A stretch of DNA of 64,000 bases from Sunxiuqinia elliptica. GTDB lineage: Bacteria > Bacteroidota > Bacteroidia > Bacteroidales > Prolixibacteraceae. This document shows, in pieces, positions 14,877-23,954 of the stretch. The position numbers and the translations under genes are program-made. The notes under the pieces are model-generated. The model ran no database searches and was not told where the DNA came from. It was given only the letters and a program-made list of their open reading frames with translations. Each line of letters starts with the position of its first letter. The stretch's first letter is position 1. The stretch lies in assembly GCF_900113005.1 (NCBI RefSeq), contig NZ_FONW01000018.1, forward strand, positions 1-64,000, written 5' to 3'.

Positions 14877-17342
14877 CTAAAATCCACCATCATCAAAGTC
14901 CATTTCACGTACTCCATTTCCATTGCTGCCGCGGTCCAGCTTAAAATTGTTGAGTTTGTAGCTAAGTGTAAGCGTAACCACTTGTGACTCACGTTCCCGT
15001 TTGAATCGATCCGAGAAGTCAACTCCTGATGAGGTGCGTTCAAATTTCATTGTTCCAAAAACATCGCGTAAGCTAAGTGTTGCTGTGAGCTTCTTTTTCA
15101 GCAGATCCTGGCGGTAGGATAAATTGGTGAAAAAGAAGTCAGAGCGATCTCCTTGGGCTGACACGGATGGTCCGCGATAATAGCCAGTCATCTGAATGCG
15201 TGAGTTTGGGTTGAGTTTTACCGTTGTATTTAAACGCCCGGTATAATTGGTGCTTTTTCGATCAATGGACTCTCCCAGCACTTCTCCCTCAATGCGGTAG
15301 CGATATAACGAAAAACTACCATTGAAAATTAACCAATCTTTGATATTTAGGTTCCCCATAATTTCGGATCCTAACGAATAGTCGTTGTTCAGATTTTCAG
15401 TATTGATGTAAAAAATACCATCATCACCTAATTCAGTTACCTGCGTGATTAAGTTGTTGGTTACCCGGTAAAAACCTTCAAGAGAGATGAATGATTTCCC
15501 ATAGTTCTTCATAATTCCCAATTCATAAGAATCGGTGTATTCTGGCTCCAATTCTGGATTTCCATAGCGAATGGTGTACCGGTTGTAATAATTGGGAAAT
15601 GGGTCGAGATCACGTCCGTTGGGACGGTCAATCCGGCGGCTATAGCTGGTCATAAGTTGCAGACGGTTTAAAAACTCATAAGAGAAGTGCAAGGTTGGAA
15701 AGAGGTCGAACCTGTTGATCTCTGCCGGACGTTCTGCTTTCTCGTGAGCAATACTCCGATTGGTATATTCTCCCCGTAGGCCAAGCTGATAACTAAAGCT
15801 TCCTACTTTGTTGGCAAAGGTGGAATAGCCGGCAACAATGTCGCGCTTAAAATTTTGGGAACTTGAAAATTCCGGATTATCGACATAGTCATTTAAATCG
15901 TTGTCCCAATCATTAAACGAGTATGATTCATACTCGCGGTCAATCCGACTTTGAAAACCTGCTTCAAAACGACCATCATCGCCCACAGGCCTGGTATAGT
16001 CCAGTTCAATCCGGTATTCATCTTCATCCTCTTCTTCCAAGGTTTTGATTCGGGCTAAATAGCCTTCGGTGCGCTGATAGTTTGAATCGGTATAAAACTC
16101 ATCTTCATACTCGTAGTCATCGCCTACACTGTTTGAGTAATAGAAGAGTGCGTCGAGTTTATGTTTTCCGCTTTCGTCAAATTTCTGCTGAAAGTTGATG
16201 TTGGTACTTACGTAGGTTCCTTCGCGTTTTGAGTTTTCATCTTCGATGGAGAAAATCTCCTCATTGGCAGGTGCCGTGTACTCATGCAACCTGCTGGTCC
16301 CGCCTCGTTTGCGTCCGTACTCGCCATAAGTTCCCGACAAGGTTAAGGTGGACAAATCGGTCAGGTAAAGGTCAACGCCTCCTTTAAACCGGTGCCCGCT
16401 GCGTCCAAAGTCCCGGTTCCCATCCGAAATCAGGTAGCGGGTGGTATCGGTCAGATAGGTTTCGCGGTAGGAATTGCCAGAGCCATAAAATGTTTCGTCG
16501 TTAAAGTCCGCACCAAAGAACAGGTTGCTTTTTTTCGTTTTGTAATTTAACGTGAGGTCGGTACGATATTTATCCCGGGTTCCGACCATCGCATTGATAA
16601 TCCCGTTAAAGCCGGATAACACATTTTTCTTCATCACAATATTGATGATTCCGGCCATCCCATCAGGATCGTACTTGGCTGATGGATTGGTGATGATTTC
16701 AATGTTTTCAATAACTGAAGCCGGAAGCTGACGAAGGGCATCGCTTCCTTCGAGCACACTTGGTTTACCATCAATAAGAACGGTAAAGCTTGAGGAACCT
16801 CGCAAACTGACGTTTCCTTCAATATCCACTTCTACCGAAGGGGTATTTTCAAGCACATCGACAGCTGTTCCGCCGGCAGCATTAATATCCTGGCTTACAT
16901 TAACCACCTTCTTGTCAATTTTATATTGCACTCGTGAGCGGTCAGCAACAACACTTACCGTTCCAATTTCCTGGGTTGATGGTTGAAGTTCAATAACTCC
17001 CAAGTCGATTTCACGATTTGACGAGTTGATGCGAATGTTGTTGATACGCAGTTTGTTAAAGCCGATGAAGTTGGCTTCTGCATAATAGGTTCCAAAATTG
17101 ATCTTACGAATGACAAACTCTCCTTGAACGTCGGTAATGCTTCCTGTAACAAGTGATGAATCCTGCGGATTAAATAAGGAAATGTTGGCGTACTCCATAT
17201 GCTGTTTCGTGTCAGCATCAATAATTTGCCCTTTGATTGTAGCCTTGTTCGAAGGCTGGGTGGTCGTTGCCTCAGGGGGTTGAGCTACTACAGCCAAATG
17301 CGCAAAAAGGAAGAATATAATCAGTGTTTTGTGAATATTCAT
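14877..17342 (-). CDS. TonB-dependent receptor, outer-membrane beta-barrel family 3 type
   Basis: An 821-residue outer-membrane protein. Signal peptide MNIHKTLIIFFLFAHLAVVAQ is followed by a carboxypeptidase-like regulatory domain (about residues 35-115: ATIKGQIIDADTKQHMEYANI), a TonB plug (about 125-235: VDVLENTPSVEVDIEGNVSLRG, then ITNPSAKYDPDGMAGIINIV) and a large 22-strand type barrel ending in aromatic-rich strands (LTLSYKLNNFKLDRG). The order matches the OMP_b-brl_3 receptors of Bacteroidota rather than SusC. The longest frame opens 15 codons upstream at 17387, but the ATG at 17342 begins the signal peptide and is preferred. No SusD partner is present; the ligand is unknown. Confidence 0.87.
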   Translation of the reverse strand: MNIHKTLIIFFLFAHLAVVAQPPEATTTQPSNKATIKGQIIDADTKQHMEYANISLFNPQDSSLVTGSITDVQGEFVIRKINFGTYYAEANFIGFNKLRINNIRINSSNREIDLGVIELQPSTQEIGTVSVVADRSRVQYKIDKKVVNVSQDINAAGGTAVDVLENTPSVEVDIEGNVSLRGSSSFTVLIDGKPSVLEGSDALRQLPASVIENIEIITNPSAKYDPDGMAGIINIVMKKNVLSGFNGIINAMVGTRDKYRTDLTLNYKTKKSNLFFGADFNDETFYGSGNSYRETYLTDTTRYLISDGNRDFGRSGHRFKGGVDLYLTDLSTLTLSGTYGEYGRKRGGTSRLHEYTAPANEEIFSIEDENSKREGTYVSTNINFQQKFDESGKHKLDALFYYSNSVGDDYEYEDEFYTDSNYQRTEGYLARIKTLEEEDEDEYRIELDYTRPVGDDGRFEAGFQSRIDREYESYSFNDWDNDLNDYVDNPEFSSSQNFKRDIVAGYSTFANKVGSFSYQLGLRGEYTNRSIAHEKAERPAEINRFDLFPTLHFSYEFLNRLQLMTSYSRRIDRPNGRDLDPFPNYYNRYTIRYGNPELEPEYTDSYELGIMKNYGKSFISLEGFYRVTNNLITQVTELGDDGIFYINTENLNNDYSLGSEIMGNLNIKDWLIFNGSFSLYRYRIEGEVLGESIDRKSTNYTGRLNTTVKLNPNSRIQMTGYYRGPSVSAQGDRSDFFFTNLSYRQDLLKKKLTATLSLRDVFGTMKFERTSSGVDFSDRFKRERESQVVTLTLSYKLNNFKLDRGSNGNGVREMDFDDGGF

Positions 17343-17480
17343 GATTTTACATTTAGGGTTCCATGTTCTAGGACATCTTTTTAACACATTGGTTTAAGCA
17401 AAGCTTGGAGATGCCCTGTTAATAATTGTAAATAGCTTGAACGTGATGCTTTTGGAAGCATTTTTTCAACGAAACTTTAC

Positions 17481-17512
17481 TTTCAGACTGGCTAATCTTT
17501 TCGTTATATTTG
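17481..17512 (+). promoter_or_regulatory. Promoter of TIM-barrel isomerase gene
   Basis: TATATTTG (17505-17512) is an exact -7 box. Twenty bases upstream the -33 element reads TTTC (17481-17484), one mismatch. The predicted start near 17518 gives a 44-base leader. Confidence 0.65.
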
Positions 17513-17561
17513 TCGGAACAACTAATTTTTATCAACGATAATCTATTAAAACCATTTAAGA

Positions 17562-18440
17562 ATGAAGGATTTTAAAACACGGACAAAAAGTCTGTTATTG
17601 ACTTTTACATTGCTGGCATTTTCTGCCTCAGTGTTCGGAGGAAACTCGATGGCAAAGAAAAAAGAGAAAGAAATTGGGATTCAACTGTGGTCGGTTCGCG
17701 AGGATATGAAAAAGGATCCTGCTGCTACAATTGCCAAGCTGGGTGAAATTGGCTATGCTTATGTTGAAGCGGCTGGTTACAACGATGGCAAGTTCTACGG
17801 AATGGAGCCTGAAGCATTTAAAGCATTGCTGAAAAAGAATGGCATGGAAATGCGTGGTTCGCATACGGGTATTAACTTACCTAAAGAGGGAGAATGGGAT
17901 CAGGCAATGGAATGGTGGAAAACCTGCATTGCAGCACATAAAGCAGCTGGTGCCGAGTGGATCGTAAAACCATCGATGGGGCGTGAGTCTTATGAAGATT
18001 TGGCGATCTTGAAAGAGTATTGTGACTATTACAATACAATTGGCGAAATGTGTAATAAAGCTGGGATTCGTTTTGGTTACCACAACCACGCTCGCGAGTT
18101 TGACACCGAGTTAGAAGGCAAAATCTTTTACGATTACTTGCTGGAAAACACCGATCCGAAGAAAGTCATGTTTGAGCTTGACTTGTATTGGATTCAAGAG
18201 GGTGGCAAAGATGCTGTTGATTATTTCAAAAAATACCCTGGACGTTTTGAGCTTTACCATGTAAAAGATGTGGAAGAGTTAGGCGCTAGCGGTAAAATTG
18301 ATTTTGAGCCAGCATTTAAAATGGCGAAGAAAGCCGGTATGAAAAACTACATTGTTGAGGTTGAGCGATACAACTATGCACCAATTGTAAGTGTTGAAAA
18401 GAGCTTTGAGTTTTTGAACAACGCTTCTTTCACTAAATAA
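17562..18440 (+). CDS. Exported sugar phosphate isomerase/epimerase-like TIM barrel
   Basis: A 292-residue AP-endonuclease-2/xylose-isomerase-like TIM barrel with an N-terminal signal sequence (LLLTFTLLAFSASVFGG), so it acts in the periplasm. Metal-binding positions of the fold are visible: IGIQLWSVREDM at strand 1, YVEAAGYNDGKFYG at strand 2, GIRFGYHNHAREFD (His of strand 6), VMFELDLYWIQEGGKD and LYHVKDVEE (Asp/His pairs), and NYIVEVERYN at the last strand. Exported relatives occur with Gfo/Idh/MocA dehydrogenases in Bacteroidota and have been linked to handling of 3-keto sugars and glycosides. It has its own promoter and terminator. No phosphate-specific feature can be read, so the family name should not be taken literally. 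Confidence 0.85.
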   Translation: MKDFKTRTKSLLLTFTLLAFSASVFGGNSMAKKKEKEIGIQLWSVREDMKKDPAATIAKLGEIGYAYVEAAGYNDGKFYGMEPEAFKALLKKNGMEMRGSHTGINLPKEGEWDQAMEWWKTCIAAHKAAGAEWIVKPSMGRESYEDLAILKEYCDYYNTIGEMCNKAGIRFGYHNHAREFDTELEGKIFYDYLLENTDPKKVMFELDLYWIQEGGKDAVDYFKKYPGRFELYHVKDVEELGASGKIDFEPAFKMAKKAGMKNYIVEVERYNYAPIVSVEKSFEFLNNASFTK

Positions 18441-18457
18441 GTTGGAAAGATATTGAA

Positions 18458-18497
18458 CAAGAAAGCCTGACTTTTTTAAGTCAGGCTTTCTTGTTTT
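18458..18497 (+). terminator. Strong Rho-independent terminator
   Basis: A perfect 16-bp stem, CAAGAAAGCCTGACTT (18458-18473) with AAGTCAGGCTTTCTTG (18478-18493), loop TTTT, then a T-run. It ends the TIM-barrel gene. Confidence 0.96.
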
Positions 18498-18551
18498 TTA
18501 TAGCGTTTTAAAGGAATAAAAGGAGTTATTTCCCTTTATCCTCTGCCTTTT

Positions 18552-19832
18552 TTACTTATTCTCTTTGGTTCCAAACTTCGGGTCAATCTTTAAAAAGTTG
18601 ATGATGATAAAACCAGGAATGGTACACAGCATCACCCAAACAAAGAAGTATTTGTAGCCGATCAATTCCTGAATCCATCCACTCACCATACCAGGAAGCA
18701 TCATTCCTAGGGCCATGAAACCTGTACAAAGAGCATAGTGTGCCGTTTTGTGCTTGCCTTCCGAAAGGTAGATCATATAAAGCATGTAGGCCGTAAATCC
18801 GAAACCATAGCCAAATTGCTCAACAACAACCGAAGCGGTAATAACTGTAAGACTTTGCGTTTGAGTGAAGGCCAGAAAAACATAAACCAAGTTGGGTAAG
18901 TTCATGGCCAGTACCATTGGCCATAGCCACTTCTTCATGCCATGGCGGGCAACGGCAACTCCTCCCAAAATACCTCCTAGTGTTAATGCGATAATTCCAG
19001 CTGTTCCATATACGAAGCCGATGTTGCTGGTGGTTAATCCTAAGCCTCCTTGTGTGGGATCATCCAAAAGGAAAGGGGATGCCAGTTTGACCAACTGAGC
19101 TTCTCCAAGCCTAAATACCAAAATAAAGATTAGGGCAACGCCAATTCCTTCTTTTTTGAAAAAAGAGGCAAAGGTGTCAACAAAGTCGGCTATCACTTCT
19201 TTTATGTTTTTTCCGCCTCGCTTTTCATCACTGGTTGGGTAGGGTAGAATGAACAGGTGCCACAGAAAGAAGGCCGCAAATAAGGCTGCAAAGATGAAGA
19301 AAGTGATACTCCAGGCCCAGGAAGTTTTTTCTGCAATGTTTTCCATCTGTCCGGCAAGAATCACTAAGGGGCCTTGTCCAGCGAGCATGGCAAAGCGGTA
19401 AAAGGTGTTGCGGATGCCCACAAAAAACGCTTGGTCGTGTTTGGATAAGCCGAGCATATAAAAGCCATCGGCAGCAATGTCGTGTGTTGCTGAGCTAAAG
19501 GCCATGAGCCATAAAAATGCCAAACTGTATTGAAAGAAGTTGCTCATGGGCAGGGTAAAAGCCACCCCGGCAAGGGCACCTCCCACCAGAAGCTGCATAC
19601 TGATGATCCAAAAACGTTTGGTTTTAAGGTTGTCAACAATCGGACTCCAGATGGGCTTGATCACCCACGGCAGGTAAAGCCAGCTGGTATAGAGCGCAAT
19701 ATCGGTATTGGAAATGTCAAGTCGCTTGTACATGATGACTGACACCGTCATCACAAAGACGTAGGGAAGCCCTTCAGCAAAGTAGAGCGATGGAATCCAT
19801 GCCCAAGCGTTTCTTGTAGTTGGTTTTTTCAT
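18552..19832 (-). CDS. AmpG-family muropeptide MFS permease
   Basis: A 426-residue major-facilitator protein with 12 predicted helices. The N-terminal SLYFAEGLPYVFVMTVSVIMYK is the AmpG/PAT family hallmark, followed by WLYLPWVIKPIWSPIVDN (loop 2-3 with family Lys and Asp) and SSATHDIAADGFYM. AmpG permeases take anhydromuropeptides or GlcNAc-anhydroMurNAc into the cytoplasm for wall recycling. It is the last gene of a five-gene minus-strand group with a SpoIID-like protein and a GHL10 hydrolase, which supports the substrate. In some Bacteroidota, related permeases (MurT-type) carry MurNAc instead. Confidence 0.88.
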   Translation of the reverse strand: MKKPTTRNAWAWIPSLYFAEGLPYVFVMTVSVIMYKRLDISNTDIALYTSWLYLPWVIKPIWSPIVDNLKTKRFWIISMQLLVGGALAGVAFTLPMSNFFQYSLAFLWLMAFSSATHDIAADGFYMLGLSKHDQAFFVGIRNTFYRFAMLAGQGPLVILAGQMENIAEKTSWAWSITFFIFAALFAAFFLWHLFILPYPTSDEKRGGKNIKEVIADFVDTFASFFKKEGIGVALIFILVFRLGEAQLVKLASPFLLDDPTQGGLGLTTSNIGFVYGTAGIIALTLGGILGGVAVARHGMKKWLWPMVLAMNLPNLVYVFLAFTQTQSLTVITASVVVEQFGYGFGFTAYMLYMIYLSEGKHKTAHYALCTGFMALGMMLPGMVSGWIQELIGYKYFFVWVMLCTIPGFIIINFLKIDPKFGTKENK

Positions 19833-19920
19833 ACGATTATTTTTTCGTAGGATGTTTGACTTTTAGATCCTCGAATAGCGATCCGGGTTTCTAATTTAGT
19901 CATTCTCCCAGGAGTTAACA

Positions 19921-21252
19921 CTAATACAGTTTTTTCAGGTCCGCATCACGGAAGTAATGGTTGAGGATGGCTTGGTAGTTGTAGCCTTTTTCGCCCATCA
20001 CGGCTGCTCCAATTTGGCAAAGTCCAACACCGTGTCCCCAGCCCGATCCGATAAGAACAAACTGTTGAGGGATCCCGTTTTGCAGGTTCAGATGATCAAT
20101 GACGAAAGCCGAACTGTATAAATGCGATTTGGACAGAGCACGACGAATCTCCAATTCTTTACCGATGGTCAGCGTTTTTTTGCTTCCCACAATTTGAAGC
20201 TTGATCAAGCGAGCAGAATGTCCACGCTCAATCGGCTTGAGCTCGATAATTTCGCCAAAGTCAATTCCTGTTTTTTCCCGGATAAGTGAGGTTAGCTCTT
20301 CTTGGCTATAAGTCACTTTCCAACGGTAAAAATCTGCGGTTGCCTGATCAAAATCGGGTAAGACTTGCGATAGGATCTGCTTGTCAGTGGTATTGCAAAA
20401 AGCTTCAGGGCTGGTTCTTATCCAGCTGTCTGCTTCATCTTCCTGGCGCAAATCAACGCATGTTGTGGCAGCCTTTTCCGAATCCACCACTTTGGTTAGG
20501 TAGCTGTGGTAAACGGGCTCCCAAACATTTTCAAAGTTTTCAGACACTCCTCCGCAGCATTTCGAAAAGCGGGCATCGCAAATTTTATCATGAGCAGTTA
20601 GTACTTCTCCTTGGGTGGCATCAATCGCCTGGCTTGCCTTGTCGCTAATGATTTTGGTGATTCCTTGGTAGCGCTGGCAGTGGTCGTCGGAACAAACATC
20701 AAATAAAGTGTGGTCTTCCCGGTCGTACCAGCGAATCAATTCGCCCTCGCGCTGTTCGGTTGATTGATATTTTTCATTGGCCGATTGGATGGCTTTGCTC
20801 TTTTCAATTTGTGCCAAAAGCCAGCTGCGCGAAATGACTGCATGCGCCTTCAAGAGTTCGGGTGAGCTGGTGGCACTCATTTCTGAAGAAATTACAGAGC
20901 GCAGGTATTCTTCAAGGGGAACCAGGTTGATGGCCCGCAATTTTCCGCTTTCAATCACCAATTTTAGGTCACCTCTGAAACGCTGATCTTCCTTTTGTTC
21001 CCAGTGAAAGTCAATCCCAATGGTCACAGCTTTTAGCAGGAAGGAATCTTCTGCTGACTTGGTGGAGAACACAACGCTTTCGGCAGCAATGGTTTTGCCA
21101 TCTTCTGATGTTATTTGAATGCTGTTGTCAATGAGCGATGCTTGAAAACGTGTTCCACTAAGTTGTTCGGGCAGTGAGTAGTTGCCACTCAACTCAAAGT
21201 CGATGTTTGACTCGGCCATGATGCCGACATGTATTATTGGTTGTTCTTTCAT
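19921..21252 (-). CDS. SpoIID/LytB-domain protein without a signal peptide
   Basis: A 443-residue protein built around a SpoIID domain: INLVPLEEYLRSVISSEMSA (109-128) carries Glu124, equivalent to the catalytic Glu of the lytic transglycosylase SpoIID, followed by LLKAHAVISRSWLL. The C-terminus has the family ending GSGWGHGVGLCQIGAAVMGEKG (about 405-426). SpoIID cleaves glycan strands from which stem peptides have been removed. The N-terminus (MKEQPIIHVGIMAESNIDFE) has no signal peptide or membrane helix, so unlike SpoIID and LytB this protein appears cytoplasmic. There it could act on imported muropeptides. The gap to the upstream DUF4922 gene is 228 bp, without a consensus promoter that I could find. 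Confidence 0.85.
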   Translation of the reverse strand: MKEQPIIHVGIMAESNIDFELSGNYSLPEQLSGTRFQASLIDNSIQITSEDGKTIAAESVVFSTKSAEDSFLLKAVTIGIDFHWEQKEDQRFRGDLKLVIESGKLRAINLVPLEEYLRSVISSEMSATSSPELLKAHAVISRSWLLAQIEKSKAIQSANEKYQSTEQREGELIRWYDREDHTLFDVCSDDHCQRYQGITKIISDKASQAIDATQGEVLTAHDKICDARFSKCCGGVSENFENVWEPVYHSYLTKVVDSEKAATTCVDLRQEDEADSWIRTSPEAFCNTTDKQILSQVLPDFDQATADFYRWKVTYSQEELTSLIREKTGIDFGEIIELKPIERGHSARLIKLQIVGSKKTLTIGKELEIRRALSKSHLYSSAFVIDHLNLQNGIPQQFVLIGSGWGHGVGLCQIGAAVMGEKGYNYQAILNHYFRDADLKKLY

Positions 21253-21480
21253 GGTTTGATTTTTCTTTTAGGGTTTATTGTTTACAAGATATTAGAACTG
21301 AGACAACAGATTTTTAGATACCTGGATTGTGTTATGAATTTTGGGGCACTGTTTCCCAATTTAATTGTTATTCTGTGTGCCTTTCATTCATTTTCGTATC
21401 TGTATTTTAAAATTTTTGAGTGTTTAGTTATTTGCTGTAAAACATTGAGTCTTTTTGTCTAAATATCTAAAATTTAGAAT

Positions 21481-22452
21481 CTATTGCGAGTATGGAGCAA
21501 GCTCTTTGAGTTGGTCTTTTAAACGTTCAAAGTCTGTATCGTTAATGGTTACTTGCTCGTAGATTGAGATCAGGTCCTTGGCTGTTAGTTTTTCAAAATC
21601 TTCTTTTCGGGGAAGAATGGCCAATCCTCCCATTTCAACAGATGCCGGACTCATTAGAATTTGCTCTTGCCCTTCGGCAAAAAACTGCGAAGGGCGCTGT
21701 CGGTCCCGTGGGAAAATTACAATTCGCCACTTCTGCTGAGTAAAACGAGCCAATACATTGAGCATGGGTTCTCCTTCCTGCCCTCGCTGTTTGAGCCGTT
21801 CCAGAATTTGCTGGAAATAATAGGCAATTTGAGTGGACGAGTCTGATTCCAGATACAATAGCTTACGCAGGTAAGCTTTCCCAACTGCAACCAAACGGGT
21901 ATGTTCATTTTTCAAAATGGGTTCTCCCAATTGAGCGACGATTGAATCAAGCTCTGTGTCTATTGGCATCTCATCCGCATTGCCTGCCTGAAAATGAAAA
22001 TGATCCGGAGCCGAAGCGCCACATTTGGGGCCGTTGTAAAAGAAGGTAAACTCAGGAAGTTCTCGGCTTAGTTGAAGCAAATCGTTAAAATAAGGTTCAA
22101 TTTCTTGGGGCAAATGACGGTTTAATGGAACGGTCAGGTGCTTCTTGAAAATGGGAAACGGGTTGATCAACAAGGTGTAGTCGTCTTGGAAGTCGACTCC
22201 TTTTTGAACATCCTGCTGATTTTTCTGACACAGAAAGCAAGCCCTTTGTTGAATCGATTTGGCATCTGTTTTTGCTGCGGAGGAACGAATTCGCTCTGGA
22301 TTGAACTGTACTTTGACTTTAAATCCATCAAATTCAATGGTCCTTGAAGCGACTGAAGCCAAGCCTGCATAGTTGCTTGTGGCCAATGGCCAGGATTCAA
22401 TTTGTTGGTTGATTAGCTGATGAACCTTTTGACTGAGTGAGTTTTCGGGCAT
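21481..22452 (-). CDS. DUF4922 protein, HIT/GalT-Ap4A-phosphorylase-like
   Basis: A 323-residue cytoplasmic protein of the Bacteroidota DUF4922 type. Two features point to the HIT superfamily branch holding galactose-1-phosphate uridylyltransferase and Ap4A phosphorylase. One is CFLC (Cys72, Cys75) followed by LINPFPIFKKHLTVPLN (95-111). The other is FFYNGPKCGASAPDHFHFQ, whose HFHFQ (His151, His153, Gln155) fits the H-x-H-x-Q nucleotide-transfer motif. The nucleophile would be His151 or 153. No function is published that I know. It is located between a GT2 gene (50 bp upstream) and the SpoIID gene. Transfer of a nucleotide to a sugar phosphate is a reasonable inference. Confidence 0.8.
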   Translation of the reverse strand: MPENSLSQKVHQLINQQIESWPLATSNYAGLASVASRTIEFDGFKVKVQFNPERIRSSAAKTDAKSIQQRACFLCQKNQQDVQKGVDFQDDYTLLINPFPIFKKHLTVPLNRHLPQEIEPYFNDLLQLSRELPEFTFFYNGPKCGASAPDHFHFQAGNADEMPIDTELDSIVAQLGEPILKNEHTRLVAVGKAYLRKLLYLESDSSTQIAYYFQQILERLKQRGQEGEPMLNVLARFTQQKWRIVIFPRDRQRPSQFFAEGQEQILMSPASVEMGGLAILPRKEDFEKLTAKDLISIYEQVTINDTDFERLKDQLKELAPYSQ

Positions 22453-22502
22453 GTTTCTACAAGAGTTTTGAGCTGAAGTCCGGGCCGAAACCCGGACCTA
22501 AT

Positions 22503-23948
22503 TTATCGGTTGAGATTTAAGCGAGCTTTCAATTCGTAGGTGCGTAAGCTGTCTTTGTAGGCGTTGTGTGCATTATGACGCGAAATATCCAGCGAAGCAT
22601 CAGAGTTGTCTTCCCAACGGCGACAACGATAGATGGCATCGTAAATCCGGCCAATTTTCCAGGTGCGCGAAATGGCTAGTCCAACGGCATAGTCTTCACC
22701 ATAGCTGGTGTTTGGTATCCGGATTTCTCGCAAAATAGGCGTGTAAAAGGCGCGTGGAGCACCCAGCCCATTGATGCGGAGGGCATTGTTTGGTCCGTTC
22801 TCCGGAGTCCATTCTTTGTGATCAATCAGGCCTGGAGGAATCTCTTCAAGCTTGAAGTTACACATCTGGTATGAACCAATGACCATGGCACACTTTTCTT
22901 CATAAAATTTGTCAACTACTTTCTGGAGGGTTTGCTCATCAAAATACAAGTCGTCACTGTCTAGCTGAACAGCAAAGCGCCCGCATGAGTCGTGGTAAAC
23001 CGCTTCATTCCAACATCCACCAATGCCGAGGTCTGTTGACTCTGGTATTACATGAATCAAGCGTTCATCATCATAGCTTTTCAATAGCTCGGTGGTTCCG
23101 TCAGTTGAATGGTTGTCAACGACAATAAGGTTGAACGGGAAGCTTGTTTTCTGCGAAAGAACCGAATCAACGGCATCTTTTATGGTTTTTATCCGGTTGC
23201 GAACAGGAATAACGACAGAAACTTCTTGCTCAAAATCCTGGTCAAACTCAACCGACTTGAAATTGGGTTGAAGAAATCCATTGATCTTTTTGAGGTGATC
23301 GGTGCAGGCTTCTTCCATTTCAATTTGCTTTTGCCGTGCGTTGCCACTAACGTAGTCAAATTGTTTTTCGCCAGACAAACGCGTGTCAGTTTCCGTCATG
23401 CTGAATAGAAACTCAGGAACGCGAAGGATTTCTCCTAAACGTGAAGCATGTAGGCGCAGGGCATAAAGTCCGGCATCTTGCCAATCCGGGTAGTTTTCGC
23501 TGGCAAAGCTTTTTACCGACTGCTGAGAAAACAGTTGTACCGGTCCGAAGTTAAAATCATCGCGCAAACTGCCAGCTTGGTAATCAATGACCGGATGGTT
23601 GGAACGTTCACCCGCTTTAATTTCAAAGTAGTCTGCGTAGAACATCGCTGCTTTGCTGCCTTCAGCTAATTGCATCATGCGTTCCAAGGCCCATTGGCCG
23701 AGTCCCAGTTGGGTAGCTTGCAATCCTAGTAAAGCGTAATCTGCATTCAGGTTGGCCGCAATCAAATTAATGGTTGCTGTGCTTTGTGGCTGACTAATCG
23801 TTAGGTTTTGGCTACCTTCCAGTTGAACAGGGCTGGCACTGAGCACAAAAATGGATTGTACCACTTGGCTTTTTCGAAGCAGATTGATGGTGTTTTGGGT
23901 CTCTTGTTGACCACTGTATGCGATAAAGCAATCGATTTTTTGATTCAT
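22503..23948 (-). CDS. Tandem-domain family 2 glycosyltransferase
   Basis: A 481-residue soluble protein. The C-terminal half (about 242-470) is a normal GT2 domain: EVSVVIPVRNR (242-252), VVDNHSTDGT (276-285) and the DxD motif QLDSDD (Asp330, Asp332), with YGEDYAVGLAISR as the acceptor-side ED motif. The N-terminal half (1-235) looks like a degenerate GT-A domain: ADYALLGLQ and AAMFYADYFEI match the positions of the nucleotide-binding strands but lack a clear DxD. No membrane segment is seen. It begins six bases after the GHL10 gene and is clearly in the same operon. The sugar acceptor is unknown. Confidence 0.83.
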   Translation of the reverse strand: MNQKIDCFIAYSGQQETQNTINLLRKSQVVQSIFVLSASPVQLEGSQNLTISQPQSTATINLIAANLNADYALLGLQATQLGLGQWALERMMQLAEGSKAAMFYADYFEIKAGERSNHPVIDYQAGSLRDDFNFGPVQLFSQQSVKSFASENYPDWQDAGLYALRLHASRLGEILRVPEFLFSMTETDTRLSGEKQFDYVSGNARQKQIEMEEACTDHLKKINGFLQPNFKSVEFDQDFEQEVSVVIPVRNRIKTIKDAVDSVLSQKTSFPFNLIVVDNHSTDGTTELLKSYDDERLIHVIPESTDLGIGGCWNEAVYHDSCGRFAVQLDSDDLYFDEQTLQKVVDKFYEEKCAMVIGSYQMCNFKLEEIPPGLIDHKEWTPENGPNNALRINGLGAPRAFYTPILREIRIPNTSYGEDYAVGLAISRTWKIGRIYDAIYRCRRWEDNSDASLDISRHNAHNAYKDSLRTYELKARLNLNR

Positions 23949-23954
23949 AGGTGA

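Noticed and set aside
17343-17387. 15-residue N-terminal extension of the TonB-dependent receptor
   Set aside because: It would bury the signal peptide; the internal ATG at 17342 begins it precisely.
21229-21462. 77-codon plus-strand frame between SpoIID-like and DUF4922 genes
   Set aside because: Hydrophobic, Phe/Leu-rich translation of AT-rich spacer, no promoter or ribosome site, opposite to the operon.
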